A stretch of DNA of 64,000 nt from contig CAZCCV010000001.1 of assembly GCA_964497515.1 (NCBI GenBank), forward strand, positions 1 to 64,000, written 5' to 3'. This stretch comes from CAZCCV01 sp964497515. GTDB lineage: Bacteria > Armatimonadota > UBA5829 > DTLH01. Positions within the stretch are counted from its first letter, which is position 1, and the number at the start of each line of letters is the position of its first letter. The notes beneath the pieces are model-generated. The model did no database searches and was not told the DNA's origin. It saw only the letters and a program-made list of their open reading frames with translations. This document shows positions 50,557 to 60,656 of the stretch, one piece after another. The translations under genes were made by a program, and so were the position numbers.

Positions 50557-52362
50557 TTACCCTTTCTTCACCGGGAAGTAAATGGTGTAAGTCTCGTCAA
50601 CTACTTCCTGAAACGGTACAAACCGGAAATTGCGGTCTTGTCCTTTGGTGCGGTAGCGAGTCTTCCACGATCCCCATTCGCGTTCGGCGTCTGGAGTGAG
50701 TATTGTCTTGAGGTTATCCTTATCACCAATCAGCGTTCTCTCCTCATCCACGAGTCCGGCCATCACTATCGGCCCATCGAGAAACGCCACTGTATCGGGC
50801 ATATCCGGAAGTGGTTCTGCAACGAGTCTTTTCGGTAGATCAATGCGGACGTTGTCGCTTTTCCATTCGCGGTCGATGATAACGTACTCAGAAGGTTTGG
50901 CATCTGCCGTTACGGTTTCGCCATTCACTGTCACTTTTGCATTCCCGTCCACCCACCAGGGTATCCTGACCTTAAGCGCAAACTTTACCGGCTTTTCTGC
51001 TTCTATCGACAGATTGTAAGCATCGCTTTTCGGTCTGCGGATTTGCTCTCGCTGCATATCGAAAGTCAAGGTGGCCTTGACTGGGACATCGTTCCAAGTC
51101 CACTCGGCCTCGGTAGGGATATATTGAGCGAGCACAGGCCCGTCATCGCCAATATACCAAGCCAGATCAAAGGCCAGCACGTGCGCCTGCACAAGAGTGC
51201 CGTGGCAACACCAGAAGTGCTCTGTCGGGGTTCCCCATTTTTTGTTGGATCCAGCTCGTAGAGGCAGGAAGTAAGTAACCATCCCCGTTATCGGGTTCTG
51301 CTGAGTTAAGATGCCGTTATGCAGGTTCCGCTCGATGTAGTCGAGATACTTGATGTCACCTGTCCATTTGTACAGATAGTCCGCCAGACGGATCATATGG
51401 TATACGGTGCAGTGTTCTTGCGTTTTTTCGCTGAGTCTGGCAGAGAGCTCAAATGGTGGACTCCAAATCTCTCCGTGGCTCTGGCCGCCGGTGCAATAGT
51501 GCCCACGATCCTCTACAGCCAGTTTCCAGTATGCCTCTGTGATATCTCGGTACCTTTGCTCGCCAGTCACTTCCCACGCTCGTGCTGCCCCCAGAATCTC
51601 TGGGATTGTGGTGTTGGCGTGCATATTAATCAGTGCATCTTCACCAGCAAGCAGGCGATCGAAGAACAATCGTCTATCGTACCGATGGATCAGATCTAGA
51701 TGCTTCGGATCTTTCGTCTCCCCGTAGAGATCCGCCCAGACCTCCAGCATACCACCCGTCTCAACCTCCAGAATGGCATCCATCTGTTCTTGTGTAAACT
51801 GCCCCGTCCATTTGTGGAACCAATCAGCCCATTTGACAAGAATGTCCAACGCCTGCTGATTGCCGGCCAGTTTGTACATCTCGAGGAGTCCGAACATATT
51901 CTTATGGATTACGTAATGAGGAGCCCAAACGTACTTCCCTCGGACAACCCAGTCCAGGAATTTTGGAGGGATAGAACCTGCCCAACCATCTCCATTCTCT
52001 TCTTGGCATTTGGCGATTTCAGCTACGATTTTATCTGCTTTGGCCTTAAACTCCTCGTCTCCGGTAGCTGCGTATATGTGCGCTGCTGCCCAGAGCCAGT
52101 GTCCGACGAAATGTCCCTTTAGCTGGCATTGCGGCGACTCCCAGCCCCAGTGTATGTCCTTTACAAACTCGGGTGCTGCCCAGAGACCCGCTTCAATGTA
52201 GTGGCCGCGAACCAGATTCTCTGTTTTCAGGCTAGCCAGGTATTTCTTGTTCGCCTCATACCGATTGCTGAATGTGCTCCACAGGAGCTTCACGTTGCCA
52301 TACTCTAATGGCTGTAACATGAGCGGAGTCAATATGGTATTCTCCTTTCGGTCGCGAATCAC
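50557..52362 (-). CDS. glycoside hydrolase family 127 (beta-L-arabinofuranosidase-like)
   Basis: This 601-residue protein has the GH127 (alpha/alpha)6 barrel: GHYIEAGLW..., GHFVGHWLWAAAHIYAATGDEEFKAKAD, and the catalytic/zinc site EHFWCCHGT, in which a Cys acts as nucleophile. The C-terminal beta domain (FALKVRIPWWVDGNAKVTVNGE) follows. It removes beta-L-arabinofuranose from plant cell wall or glycoprotein material. No signal peptide is seen, so it is probably cytoplasmic. Confidence 0.93.
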   Translation of the reverse strand: MIRDRKENTILTPLMLQPLEYGNVKLLWSTFSNRYEANKKYLASLKTENLVRGHYIEAGLWAAPEFVKDIHWGWESPQCQLKGHFVGHWLWAAAHIYAATGDEEFKAKADKIVAEIAKCQEENGDGWAGSIPPKFLDWVVRGKYVWAPHYVIHKNMFGLLEMYKLAGNQQALDILVKWADWFHKWTGQFTQEQMDAILEVETGGMLEVWADLYGETKDPKHLDLIHRYDRRLFFDRLLAGEDALINMHANTTIPEILGAARAWEVTGEQRYRDITEAYWKLAVEDRGHYCTGGQSHGEIWSPPFELSARLSEKTQEHCTVYHMIRLADYLYKWTGDIKYLDYIERNLHNGILTQQNPITGMVTYFLPLRAGSNKKWGTPTEHFWCCHGTLVQAHVLAFDLAWYIGDDGPVLAQYIPTEAEWTWNDVPVKATLTFDMQREQIRRPKSDAYNLSIEAEKPVKFALKVRIPWWVDGNAKVTVNGETVTADAKPSEYVIIDREWKSDNVRIDLPKRLVAEPLPDMPDTVAFLDGPIVMAGLVDEERTLIGDKDNLKTILTPDAEREWGSWKTRYRTKGQDRNFRFVPFQEVVDETYTIYFPVKKG

Positions 52363-52394
52363 GCGAATTGATTGCCAGTCTCTCTCAATTGGTA

Positions 52395-52970
52395 CTATCC
52401 AACAGTTCTCTTCAGAAGCCAGGCCATATTCTTGGCGAGTACGCGCATAGTCCTGTTGCCTTCTTCATCCGACTCTACATCGCCGATATTTCTGCCAATT
52501 CCTATATTCCAGTAGCTCGAGCCAGGTACAACCATCTGGCACTTCAAGAAGAAATGATTGATGGTATCAAATGCGTGGGTTGAACCAGCCCTGCGGACAG
52601 CAACTATAGCAGCTCCAATTTTCCGCTGTAGGATATCGCCATTTGCTCCAGCTACCATACCGGCTCGATCAATCAGCGCCTTCATTTCTGCGGTGACATC
52701 AGTAAAATACGTAGGAGATGCCAGAATGATTCCATCTGCTTCTATCATCTTTGCGATGAACTCATTCGCTTTGTCGCTTGTCACCGCACAACGTCTGTCT
52801 TTGTTTTCTACACACTTGTAGCAAGCGGTACAGCCGCGTAAGCTGATACCGCGAAACTGGATCAGTTCAGTCTCAATACCTTCTTTCTCAAGTTCCGAGA
52901 GGACAACTTTTGTTAAGATGGCAGTGTTGCCGTCTTTGCGAGGACTACCACTAATTGCTACTACTTTCAT
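52395..52970 (-). CDS. NADPH-dependent FMN reductase / flavodoxin family protein
   Basis: This 191-residue protein starts with VVAISGSPRKDGNTAIL (FMN phosphate loop) and has the CTACYKCVENKDRRCAV cysteine cluster typical of the iron-sulfur flavoprotein group, then GIILASPTYFTDVTAEMKALIDRAG. It is a flavin-dependent oxidoreductase of unknown substrate. It lies just upstream of the GH127 gene on the same strand. Confidence 0.88.
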   Translation of the reverse strand: MKVVAISGSPRKDGNTAILTKVVLSELEKEGIETELIQFRGISLRGCTACYKCVENKDRRCAVTSDKANEFIAKMIEADGIILASPTYFTDVTAEMKALIDRAGMVAGANGDILQRKIGAAIVAVRRAGSTHAFDTINHFFLKCQMVVPGSSYWNIGIGRNIGDVESDEEGNRTMRVLAKNMAWLLKRTVG

Positions 52971-53219
52971 TCAGATTCTTTCCTTGTTACTAATATCAAT
53001 CACTTTCGTATCCAGTCACGCTCAGTTATACCACTTTGACGAAAAGTATGGAAGGTGTCTATGCGATTAGTGTGGAACTAGCTCATTAATAGGGTGAAAG
53101 TCCCGACAGATACTGCTACAACAATAGTAGTGAAGTATTTCACTAATTGGCTCCACAAATAGACTCCGTTCAATTGCGATATCTCATATCAGCAAGTGTT
53201 TTTTCGCGTTACCATCTAT
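52971..53219. other. intergenic region before the CoA ligase gene
   Basis: About 250 bases. It contains a loose inverted relation (GTGGA near 53076 with TCCAC near 53152; GGTGAAA near 53092 with TTTCACT near 53139). I cannot assign an RNA or regulatory family. Confidence 0.4.
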
Positions 53220-54590
53220 ATGACGGCTGATATCGTCGCAGCAACACTGCATCTTTACGAAAGGTATAGGAATAATTTGGTGGATACACTGAGCGATAAG
53301 GTGGGCAGGCGCTTCGAATATATGTCGACTGAGGGACTCAGGCTATTTCAGACAGATGCTCTGCGACGGACTGTGGCGAAGGCCTCTGGTTCGCCTTACT
53401 ACTCAGCTAAACTAAAGGAGGCTGGAGTTAGTGTCGACGATATCTCCTCCGCCGACGATGTGCGCAAGCTGCCATTTACCTCTAAGGACGATCTGAGGCT
53501 CAGTTACCCGGCAGGTATGCTGACTGTGCCACACGATATGGTTGTGCGCATGCATACATCGAGTGGTACGACAGGAAAACCCACTGCCATATTCCATACC
53601 CAGGAAGACATCGATTGCTGGGCTGAACTGATGGCTCGTTCAATTGCAATGGCTGGTGCCGACAACCGTGACGTGTTCCAGAACATGACCGGTTATGGTC
53701 TGTTTACTGGCGGGCTGGGGCTGCACTACGGTGCAGAAAGGCTCGGTATGTGGGTAATCCCTGCGGGAGCAGGTAACACGAGCCGCCAGCTTATGCTTAT
53801 ACGTGATTTCAACGTAACGGTCATTCACGCTACGCCCAGTTACGCTATGCACGTAGCCGAGCGAATGATTCAAGAGGGCGATGATCCGAAATCGCTCGGT
53901 ATAAAAATCGCACTACTTGGCGCTGAACCATACACCGAAGAGATGCGGCTTAAGCTGCAGGATCTGTACGGTTTCAAAGCATTCAACAGCTACGGTTTGA
54001 GCGAGATGAACGGTCCTGGAGTAGCATTTGAGTGTGAGCATCAAAACGGAATGCACATTTGGGAAGACGCTTTCCTGGCTGAGATTGTGGATCCGGATAC
54101 GCTGGAGCCTGTCCCGGCTGGCGAGGTCGGCGAGTTAGTTATGACGACGCTAAGACGCTCCGCAATGCCGATACTGCGATACCGCACCAGAGACCTGACG
54201 CGAATCGAGCCAGGGGGCTGTCCGTGTGGCAGGCGACATCGAAGAGTTGCGAGGATGATCGGTCGCACCGACGATATGCTTATCGTCCGAGGTGTAAACG
54301 TATTCCCAAGCCAAATAGAAGAAGTGATTATGCGTCATAAGTGGGTAGGAGGAAACTATCTGATCCGACTCACCAGAGAGAAATCCCTGGATGAAATGAG
54401 CGTCCAGGTTGAGATAGCAAAGGACATTTTCGATGGTTCCATCGACTACCTGCGCACGGCCAAGTCGGAGCTGCTCCAGCAACTCCGGGATCAGGTTGGA
54501 TTCAGTGTAGGTGTAGAGGTTATGGAGCCGGGACGCCTGCCTGTTAGCGAGGGCAAGGCGAAGAGAGTGGTAGACGAGAGAACACAGTAG
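53220..54590 (+). CDS. paaK: phenylacetate-CoA ligase-like AMP-forming enzyme
   Basis: This protein of about 456 residues is an ANL-superfamily ligase: LPFTSKDDLRLSYP, RMHTSSGTTGKPTAIFHT (ATP loop), a Tyr/Gly-rich NSYGLSEMNGPGVAFEC, PILRYRTRDLT, and GRTDDMLIVRGVNVFPSQIEE close to the C-terminal Lys. It forms acyl-CoA from aryl acids via AMP. The start ATG 53220 is a choice among codons; none has a strong ribosome site. A tandem ACT-domain gene follows, as in many Gram-positives. Confidence 0.9.
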   Translation: MTADIVAATLHLYERYRNNLVDTLSDKVGRRFEYMSTEGLRLFQTDALRRTVAKASGSPYYSAKLKEAGVSVDDISSADDVRKLPFTSKDDLRLSYPAGMLTVPHDMVVRMHTSSGTTGKPTAIFHTQEDIDCWAELMARSIAMAGADNRDVFQNMTGYGLFTGGLGLHYGAERLGMWVIPAGAGNTSRQLMLIRDFNVTVIHATPSYAMHVAERMIQEGDDPKSLGIKIALLGAEPYTEEMRLKLQDLYGFKAFNSYGLSEMNGPGVAFECEHQNGMHIWEDAFLAEIVDPDTLEPVPAGEVGELVMTTLRRSAMPILRYRTRDLTRIEPGGCPCGRRHRRVARMIGRTDDMLIVRGVNVFPSQIEEVIMRHKWVGGNYLIRLTREKSLDEMSVQVEIAKDIFDGSIDYLRTAKSELLQQLRDQVGFSVGVEVMEPGRLPVSEGKAKRVVDERTQ

Positions 54591-54601
54591 GAGCAGACGC
54601 T

Positions 54602-55018
54602 ATGTACGATGAAGTAAGCGTATTCGTTGAAAACAAGCCGGGACGGCTCGCTCACGTGGCAGAGATCCTGGGAAACGCAGGAATCAATATCCTGTCGGTT
54701 GATGTGGCTGACGATGGTCAGTTTGGCGTTATCAAAGTGCTGGCGAGCGATCCCGAGAAAGCGCGCCAGGCACTCGCTGAGGCCAACGTCACGGTTGCAT
54801 CGAGCAAAGTGGTGTGTATAGAAATACCGGATGTTCCGGGCGGGCTTGTGAAGCTGGCCAAGGCCATTGAAGAAGCCGATCTGAACGTGACCGATGCTTA
54901 TGGCTGTGTCCTTGAGAAAGGCAAACGCGCCGCTTTCTTTGTTAAGGGTGACAACCTCGAAGCCATTGAAGCGGCGGTTAAGAGTGCTGGACTCAAAACC
55001 CTCGATTCTTTGGTATAG
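54602..55018 (+). CDS. tandem ACT-domain protein
   Basis: This 138-residue protein is made of two ACT domains: YDEVSVFVENKPGRLAHVAEILGNAGINILSVDVAD and KVVCIEIPDVPGGLVKLAKAIEEADLNVTDAYG. ACT domains bind amino acids. Paired with PaaK-like ligases, it probably senses an aromatic acid or amino acid. It lies 11 bases after the ligase gene. Confidence 0.9.
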   Translation: MYDEVSVFVENKPGRLAHVAEILGNAGINILSVDVADDGQFGVIKVLASDPEKARQALAEANVTVASSKVVCIEIPDVPGGLVKLAKAIEEADLNVTDAYGCVLEKGKRAAFFVKGDNLEAIEAAVKSAGLKTLDSLV

Positions 55019-55248
55019 ACAGCCTAAGAGGCAGCGACTTACAGACTCTCACGCACTCGTCTTCCATACTAGCTATTGCTCCGATCCCTCCGTCACGTCC
55101 TCCGAAAGCGAGTCTATCGTTATTACAATCGATTTTTGAAGGATAATCGATGTAGGTGCGTCTAATCTATCAGATGGCGCGCTCGTGCAGCGATCCCTCC
55201 GATTGCCACAGCCGTCTATTCCATTCAACCTTGAAAGGGGAAAGTGAA
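55019..55248. other. intergenic region before the DUF4139 gene
   Basis: About 230 bases. No convincing gene, terminator or RNA motif is visible; the right end holds the ribosome site (GAAAGGGG) of the next gene. Confidence 0.5.
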
Positions 55249-56694
55249 ATGAGACGTATTTTGTGCTCTGTGCTCTTGGTAGTCTTAGCAGTATCGGTGC
55301 AGGCTGCGCCGAACGTGTCCGAACCGAGTAGTGTCCAGTTGACTGTTTACAACAGCAATTTTGCGCTAGTTAAGGATGTGCGATCGCTCACATTGGATCG
55401 CGGGCTAAACTCGATCAGTATTCTGGATGTTGCTTCTAGCATTGAGCCGACCAGCATTCTGTTTAAATCGCTCACAGCGCCAGACTCCATTAGTATTCTG
55501 GAGCAGAACTATCAGTACGATCTGATCAATCCTACAAACATCCTAAATAAGAGTGTAGGTCAGAGAGTGAGTTTCACGACTTTTGGTTTGGATGGCAAAG
55601 AGATCGTACGGACAGGTGTGCTGTTGGCTCCACCATCCAACGGAGGCATTGTAATCCACGCTGACGATGGCGGAATCGTTTTGAATCCAACCGGACAAGT
55701 ATCACTTCTCGGGATGCCTACCGGGCTCCATCCGAAACCAACGCTCAATTGGCTGCTTAATAGTGACAAAGCTGGTGAACAGCACGCAGAAATCAGCTAT
55801 ATTGCAAACAGCATGAACTGGAGTGCCGACTATGTGGCGCTTATCAACAGAGACGACACCGGCTTAGACCTCAGTGGTTGGGTGTCGCTCGACAATAGGT
55901 GTGGTACAACCTTCAACGATGCGAAGCTCACCCTTATAGCGGGTGATGTTCGCCGGATTCAACCAAAGCATTTCCCCGTCGGGCGGGCAGCCGTTTATTC
56001 TGAACTCTCCATTGACATGAAGAATCAATTCGAAGAGCAGAGCTTCTTTGAGTATCACATGTACACTATGGAGCGGCCCACTACAATCGCCAACAACGAA
56101 ATAAAACAGCTCTCGCTGTTGAATGCATCAGGTGCAAAGGCTGCCAAAGAGTTGATATATGACGCCAGAGGCTCTTGGTTCCGCAATTGGTGGTATCCAG
56201 GCCGACGAGATGGTGATCCGGGCAGTGGTTACGACACATCGGATTACCACAAGGTGAACATTATTGTGGAGTTTCAAAATTCCAAAGAGAATAGAATGGG
56301 TATGCCGTTGCCAAAGGGAAAGATCCGTGTCTACAAACTCGACGACACCGGCCGCCAGCAGTTCATAGGTGAGGACCAAATTGATCACACACCGAAAGAC
56401 GAGAAGATCCGTCTCTATATAGGGGATGCATTCGATGTTGTAGGTGACTACAAGCGCACGAACTACACAAAGGTATCGAAAAGTGTAGTTGAAGAGAGTT
56501 TCGAAGTCAAGATCAAGAATCACAAAGAGACACCCGTATTGGTGAAGATAGTGGATCACGTTTGGAGCGATTGGAAAGTGGTTCAGAAGAGCCACGACTT
56601 CGTGAAGAAGGACGCCAGCACAATCGAGTTTCCTGTAAACGTAGATGCCGATGGTGAGCAGACCATTACTTATACCATTCGGACAAGCTGGTAG
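55249..56694 (+). CDS. exported DUF4139-domain protein
   Basis: This protein of about 481 residues starts at ATG 55249 behind GAAAGGGG, with a signal peptide (MRRILCSVLLVVLAVSVQAAP). The mature part opens with VQLTVYNSNFALVKDVRSLTLDRGLNSI, the DUF4139 N-terminal pattern, continues with AEISYIANSMNWSADYVALINRD, and ends in the strand-rich VDADGEQTITYTIRTSW. It is likely periplasmic or surface-attached; the role is unknown. Confidence 0.88.
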   Translation: MRRILCSVLLVVLAVSVQAAPNVSEPSSVQLTVYNSNFALVKDVRSLTLDRGLNSISILDVASSIEPTSILFKSLTAPDSISILEQNYQYDLINPTNILNKSVGQRVSFTTFGLDGKEIVRTGVLLAPPSNGGIVIHADDGGIVLNPTGQVSLLGMPTGLHPKPTLNWLLNSDKAGEQHAEISYIANSMNWSADYVALINRDDTGLDLSGWVSLDNRCGTTFNDAKLTLIAGDVRRIQPKHFPVGRAAVYSELSIDMKNQFEEQSFFEYHMYTMERPTTIANNEIKQLSLLNASGAKAAKELIYDARGSWFRNWWYPGRRDGDPGSGYDTSDYHKVNIIVEFQNSKENRMGMPLPKGKIRVYKLDDTGRQQFIGEDQIDHTPKDEKIRLYIGDAFDVVGDYKRTNYTKVSKSVVEESFEVKIKNHKETPVLVKIVDHVWSDWKVVQKSHDFVKKDASTIEFPVNVDADGEQTITYTIRTSW

Positions 56695-56791
56695 CCAAAT
56701 GCTCTAACTCAGCCATCAAATGCTCGTTTGGTTCTCGAAATACCAAAAGCACTATAAGTGCGCGGGCATTGACTATGAAGAGAAATGCAGA

Positions 56792-56821
56792 AGCCCGCTT
56801 GAGATGGACCTCAAGCGGGCT
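56792..56821. terminator. hairpin terminator
   Basis: AGCCCGCTTGAG and CTCAAGCGGGCT form a perfect 12-bp stem with a 6-base loop, between the DUF4139 gene and the tRNA on the other strand; it can serve both. The T run is short. Confidence 0.75.
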
Positions 56822-56824
56822 GTT

Positions 56825-56901
56825 TGGTCGGGGCGGCGGGATTTGAACCCACGATCTCCTGCACCCCATACAGGCGCGTTACCAAGCTACGCCACACCCC
56901 G
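56825..56901 (-). tRNA. tRNA-Pro(GGG)
   Basis: On the minus strand: acceptor CGGGGTG/CGCCCCG, D-arm GTGGCGTAGCTTGGTAACGC, anticodon stem CCTGT/GCAGG with loop ATGGGGT (anticodon GGG), T-arm GTGGGTTCAAATCCCGC, and an encoded CCA. Confidence 0.95.
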
Positions 56902-56961
56902 GGGATAGTCTCAAATAGACTGGAAGTATGTTAGCATCACAGCTCTTCGCTGTCAACTGAT

Positions 56962-59442
56962 TTGTCGGCACGCGCTCGCCTGATAGCTGGCGATACAGAG
57001 CTAATCGCTGGCCTCTGTGCTTGCGGTCAATTGGTGCAGGGTGGTAACCTAGTAGTGTTATATTGCACAGGAGACTATTGCGCTCGCTTATCTTGCCGAG
57101 ATTCGCTTTTGGAGACACGAACACTGGATATACCGGTTATCCTGCCGGACTATTATGAAGACTGCGCACGTTGCCTCGATCGACTTCTCGATGCGTTGCT
57201 CAGTCTGGATGGTGTAAAACGAGCAGAAATCGATTCGGAGCACCAGTCGGTTTCTCTCACCTACGATGCGAACGTCATCACTCTAGAGCAGATCAAAGAC
57301 CGAACCAAGCGGCTTGGTGTGGAAATAGCTAAGCATTACACACACGAAGCGCTCCATCTTGAAGGGCTCGACTGTCCCGACTGCGCAATGAAACTGGAAA
57401 GATCAATCGGTCGGATGAAGGGTGTGCTGTGGTCCTCTGTTAACTACGCCACATCTATACTTTCGGTGGAGTATGAGCAGACGTCCACTCACCACCAGGC
57501 CATCGTTGACCGAGTTCGTGATCTGGGTTACGATGTTACTCCGCCAGCATCGGAAACCGACGAAGGGCAACCTCGATCAAGGTCATTCTGGCTCACTCGT
57601 AAAGCAGTGTTCACAACGGTGGCAGGAGCTTTTCTCGCGGCTGCCCTCATTGAGAGAGCTGCAAACGCAGGTGAACTGGTTACCACGATGCTTTTTGCTG
57701 TATCTATAGTTGCCGGTGGATACTTCCCGGCTCGTGCAGGAATACTCAGCCTGCGAGCTCTTACGATGGATACCAACTTCCTGGTTTCGCTTGCGGCAGT
57801 CGGTGCCATCTATCTTCAGAGATGGGATGAAGCAGCAGGTGTGCTGTTTCTATTCTCCTTAGGTTCTGCCCTCGAAGCATATACCGTGGATAAAGCTCGG
57901 AAGTCCATCCGTAGTATGATAGGACTTAGTCCAAAAGAAGCGACTGTTCTGCGGCACGGTCACGAAGACCGAGTGAAAGTGGAGAACGTAAGAGTCGGCG
58001 ATACAATCCTGATCCGTCCGGGCGAGCGAATGCCGCTCGATGGTGTAGTGACGTCTGGGGTATCCGGTTTAGACGAGTCGGCAGTAACTGGAGAATCTGT
58101 CCCCAAAGAGAAGTTTCCAGGAGCGCAGGTATACGCAGGTTCAATCAACCAGCGAGGTGCATTGGAAGTCCGTGTGACAAGTGTGAGCGGTGACGATACG
58201 CTCTCTCGGATCATCCAGATGGTGGAAGAGGCGCAGGCTCGAAAAGCACCTTCTCAGCAGTTCAGCGAGCGGTTTGGGCGGATCTACACGCCCATAGTCG
58301 TGGTTCTAGCATTCGGCATAGGAATTCTCTCTCTAGTGTTTGGAAACGATATCTGGCTCACTCGCGCCTTGGTGCTTCTGGTCGTCGCCTGTCCGTGTGC
58401 ACTGGTCATTTCGACGCCTGTTGCCGTGGTGGCTGCTATTGCAAACGCCGCCAAACACGGGGTTCTGATAAAGGGTGGGGCGTATCTGGAGGCTCTCGGT
58501 GCTGTTTCGGTTGTGGCGTTCGATAAGACTGGCACGCTTACGTCTGGACAGATGGCGGTGACTGATGTAGTCGCGTTCGACGGCAGCGAGTCTGATGTTC
58601 TTCGTGTTGCTGCATCGATAGAGAGTCGTTCCGAGCATCCACTGGCTGAGGCGATACTGACAAAAGCATCCGAAGAGCGCATTAGCATCAGTGAACTCAG
58701 CGATTTCGAAGCGCTGCCAGGTTTCGGAGCTCGTGGTGTGGTGAACGGCAGAGTGAGCTATGTAGGCAACGGCCGTCTTCTCGACACGATTAAGGTTGTA
58801 CTGCCCGAGAATTCTGCTGTGTCTGAACTGCGTTCGGAAGGAAAGACGTTAGTCTTTGTCGTAAGTGAAGAGAAGGTTGTGGGAGTCGTTGCAGCAGCCG
58901 ATACCGAGCGCGGCGCGAGCAGGGAGGTTTTGCTTTCCCTTAAGAATGATGGAGTCTCTCCAACCGTAATGCTAACGGGCGACAACAGCGTTACGGCGCA
59001 GGCGGTAGCTCGTCGCTTGGGTGTTGATTTGGTTGAAGCCGAGCTTCTTCCCGAGGAGAAAGTTGAGCGGGTGCGCTCGCTCATAAAGAGGCACGGGAAG
59101 GTAGCAATGGTGGGAGATGGCATAAACGATGCGCCGGCACTCGCCGCTGCGACGATCGGGGTGGCTATGGGGGGTGCGGGCTCACACGTCGCGATAGAGA
59201 CTGCCGATGTAGCACTGATGAGTGACGATCTCTCAATGCTTCCGTATGCAATGAAATTGAGCAGATCTGCGCTCAGGATAATCAAGCAGAATATCGCATT
59301 TTCGGTCGCAGTAGTCATTGCGCTGGTGTCTCTCACTCTAGTTGGTCACCTTGATCTTACCAAAGGGATTGTTGGCCACGAAGCCAGCGCTTTGCTTGTT
59401 ATAGCCAATAGCATGAGGCTTCTCGGCAGGCGTCCGCAGTAG
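56962..59442 (+). CDS. heavy-metal P1B-type ATPase (Zn/Cd/Pb type)
   Basis: This protein has up to 826 residues. Residues are numbered here from TTG 56962, but a later TTG (57109) may be the true start, since the first 48 residues are weakly protein-like. A degenerate N-terminal metal-binding domain is followed by a clear HMA domain with C138-P-D-C141. Membrane helices carry CPC (477-479); D521 is in DKTGT, and GDGINDAPALA follows. The last helix has HEASALLVI, close to the ZntA/CadA pattern. It exports divalent metal from the cytosol. A ZIP gene follows. Confidence 0.9.
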   Translation: MSARARLIAGDTELIAGLCACGQLVQGGNLVVLYCTGDYCARLSCRDSLLETRTLDIPVILPDYYEDCARCLDRLLDALLSLDGVKRAEIDSEHQSVSLTYDANVITLEQIKDRTKRLGVEIAKHYTHEALHLEGLDCPDCAMKLERSIGRMKGVLWSSVNYATSILSVEYEQTSTHHQAIVDRVRDLGYDVTPPASETDEGQPRSRSFWLTRKAVFTTVAGAFLAAALIERAANAGELVTTMLFAVSIVAGGYFPARAGILSLRALTMDTNFLVSLAAVGAIYLQRWDEAAGVLFLFSLGSALEAYTVDKARKSIRSMIGLSPKEATVLRHGHEDRVKVENVRVGDTILIRPGERMPLDGVVTSGVSGLDESAVTGESVPKEKFPGAQVYAGSINQRGALEVRVTSVSGDDTLSRIIQMVEEAQARKAPSQQFSERFGRIYTPIVVVLAFGIGILSLVFGNDIWLTRALVLLVVACPCALVISTPVAVVAAIANAAKHGVLIKGGAYLEALGAVSVVAFDKTGTLTSGQMAVTDVVAFDGSESDVLRVAASIESRSEHPLAEAILTKASEERISISELSDFEALPGFGARGVVNGRVSYVGNGRLLDTIKVVLPENSAVSELRSEGKTLVFVVSEEKVVGVVAAADTERGASREVLLSLKNDGVSPTVMLTGDNSVTAQAVARRLGVDLVEAELLPEEKVERVRSLIKRHGKVAMVGDGINDAPALAAATIGVAMGGAGSHVAIETADVALMSDDLSMLPYAMKLSRSALRIIKQNIAFSVAVVIALVSLTLVGHLDLTKGIVGHEASALLVIANSMRLLGRRPQ

Positions 59443-59471
59443 ATCGGACATTAGAAGAAGCAGTGGGGGGA

Positions 59472-60257
59472 ATGGTGTCACAGGAAGTTGGTCTTATACT
59501 GATACGCGCCGCAGCGGCGATTCTTGCTGCCGCTGTAGGGGCGCTAATAGGAATGTTCGGACGAAAGTCTAGCCACGGAACACTTTGCGCGCTTGTCTGT
59601 TTTGCTTCTGGGGCACTCCTTTGTGTGGCGCTGCTCCACATAGTCCCAGAGACTGCACATATGTTGGGCTGGGTTCCTGCAGTCGGGACGGTTATTGCGG
59701 GAATTGTCATATTTTATGCGATTGGTCGGTATGTGGCATACGTTTGTCCCGCGTGTACTGGAGCGGGTCATCACACAGACCATAGCTACTTCCGATTGGG
59801 GCTATTGATGATGGCTGCAATGGCAATCCACAGCACAATGGACGGGCTCGCGATAGCTGCTGGCACGAAAGCATCAGATAGACTTGCTTTGGTGGTGCTC
59901 TTCGCAGTAGCCTACCACAAGATTCCCGAAGGACTTGCTCTGGCATCAGTTACCAGGCTTGCGGGATACAGCAAACCCAGAGCTCTCGGGCTTACCGTAC
60001 TGATTGAGATGACCACCGGTCTCGGTGCACTTATCGGGATTTTGGCTCTAAACTCACTTTCGGAAATGTGGTTGGGAGTGACTCTCGGAATAGTCGGCGG
60101 CAGTTTCCTATACGTGGTAGGAATCGCGCTTACCAAAGAGATTGTGGAGCACGAAAACAAGTCCGTAATTGCGTTTATGGCTCTCGGGTTTGCATCGATT
60201 CTGGCTGTTGGTTTTGTGATGGATGCCTTTGGTCTTGCACACCACCACGTGCATTAG
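59472..60257 (+). CDS. ZIP-family metal transporter
   Basis: This protein of about 261 residues has eight membrane helices. TM4 HSTMDGLAIA and TM5 HKIPEGLALA are the ZIP metal-binding motifs. A His-rich loop (GHHTDHS) and a terminal HHHVH may bind metal. It is a ZIP-type transporter for zinc or related ions, encoded 30 bases after the P-type ATPase, so import and export of the same ion may be co-regulated. Confidence 0.9.
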   Translation: MVSQEVGLILIRAAAAILAAAVGALIGMFGRKSSHGTLCALVCFASGALLCVALLHIVPETAHMLGWVPAVGTVIAGIVIFYAIGRYVAYVCPACTGAGHHTDHSYFRLGLLMMAAMAIHSTMDGLAIAAGTKASDRLALVVLFAVAYHKIPEGLALASVTRLAGYSKPRALGLTVLIEMTTGLGALIGILALNSLSEMWLGVTLGIVGGSFLYVVGIALTKEIVEHENKSVIAFMALGFASILAVGFVMDAFGLAHHHVH

Positions 60258-60260
60258 AAT

Positions 60261-60587
60261 CTACACGTCATCCAAGTCGTGGAAGAGATTGGCAAAGCGC
60301 TCGGCGTACTGATATTCAATCGCAGCGAATGAGAGGTCGAGCGCGAGTGTCCAAAGAGCAACTACAGCTTCGTCGCGAGGAGCATCTAGGATGCGTGTGA
60401 AGAAATCTTTGATAACTTCTTCGTACGTGTTGGCGGGCTCATCGAGTACAATCCTATCGGTTATGCGATTCTGGAAGACTTCCTGCTGCATCCGATCGAG
60501 GAACTCGCGCACATTTGCAGGGGTGGCGTGCTTGAGTCCATCCCCAAATTCACTTGTAACTACTCGCTTGAACTCGTTCAGCTTCAC
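60261..60587 (-). CDS. small uncharacterised helical protein
   Basis: This is a 108-residue acidic, helix-rich protein (MKLNEFKRVVTSEFGDGL, YEEVIKDFFTRILDAPRDEAVVALWTLALDLSF). No family is recognised. It is the last gene of a minus-strand group with the prenyl synthase and MenG. Confidence 0.6.
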   Translation of the reverse strand: MKLNEFKRVVTSEFGDGLKHATPANVREFLDRMQQEVFQNRITDRIVLDEPANTYEEVIKDFFTRILDAPRDEAVVALWTLALDLSFAAIEYQYAERFANLFHDLDDV

Positions 60588-60656
60588 AGTTCTACTGTAG
60601 CCGGGATTACGACCAATGTCAATGAGTTGATGGGTTGGATTTGCTGATGAATCTTG

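Noticed and set aside
53076..53157. Group II intron or structured RNA fragment (GGGTGAAAGTCCC-like stretch)
   Set aside because: A short motif resembling intron domain I text is present, but no domain V hairpin, no reverse transcriptase gene and no clear stems follow. Evidence is too weak.
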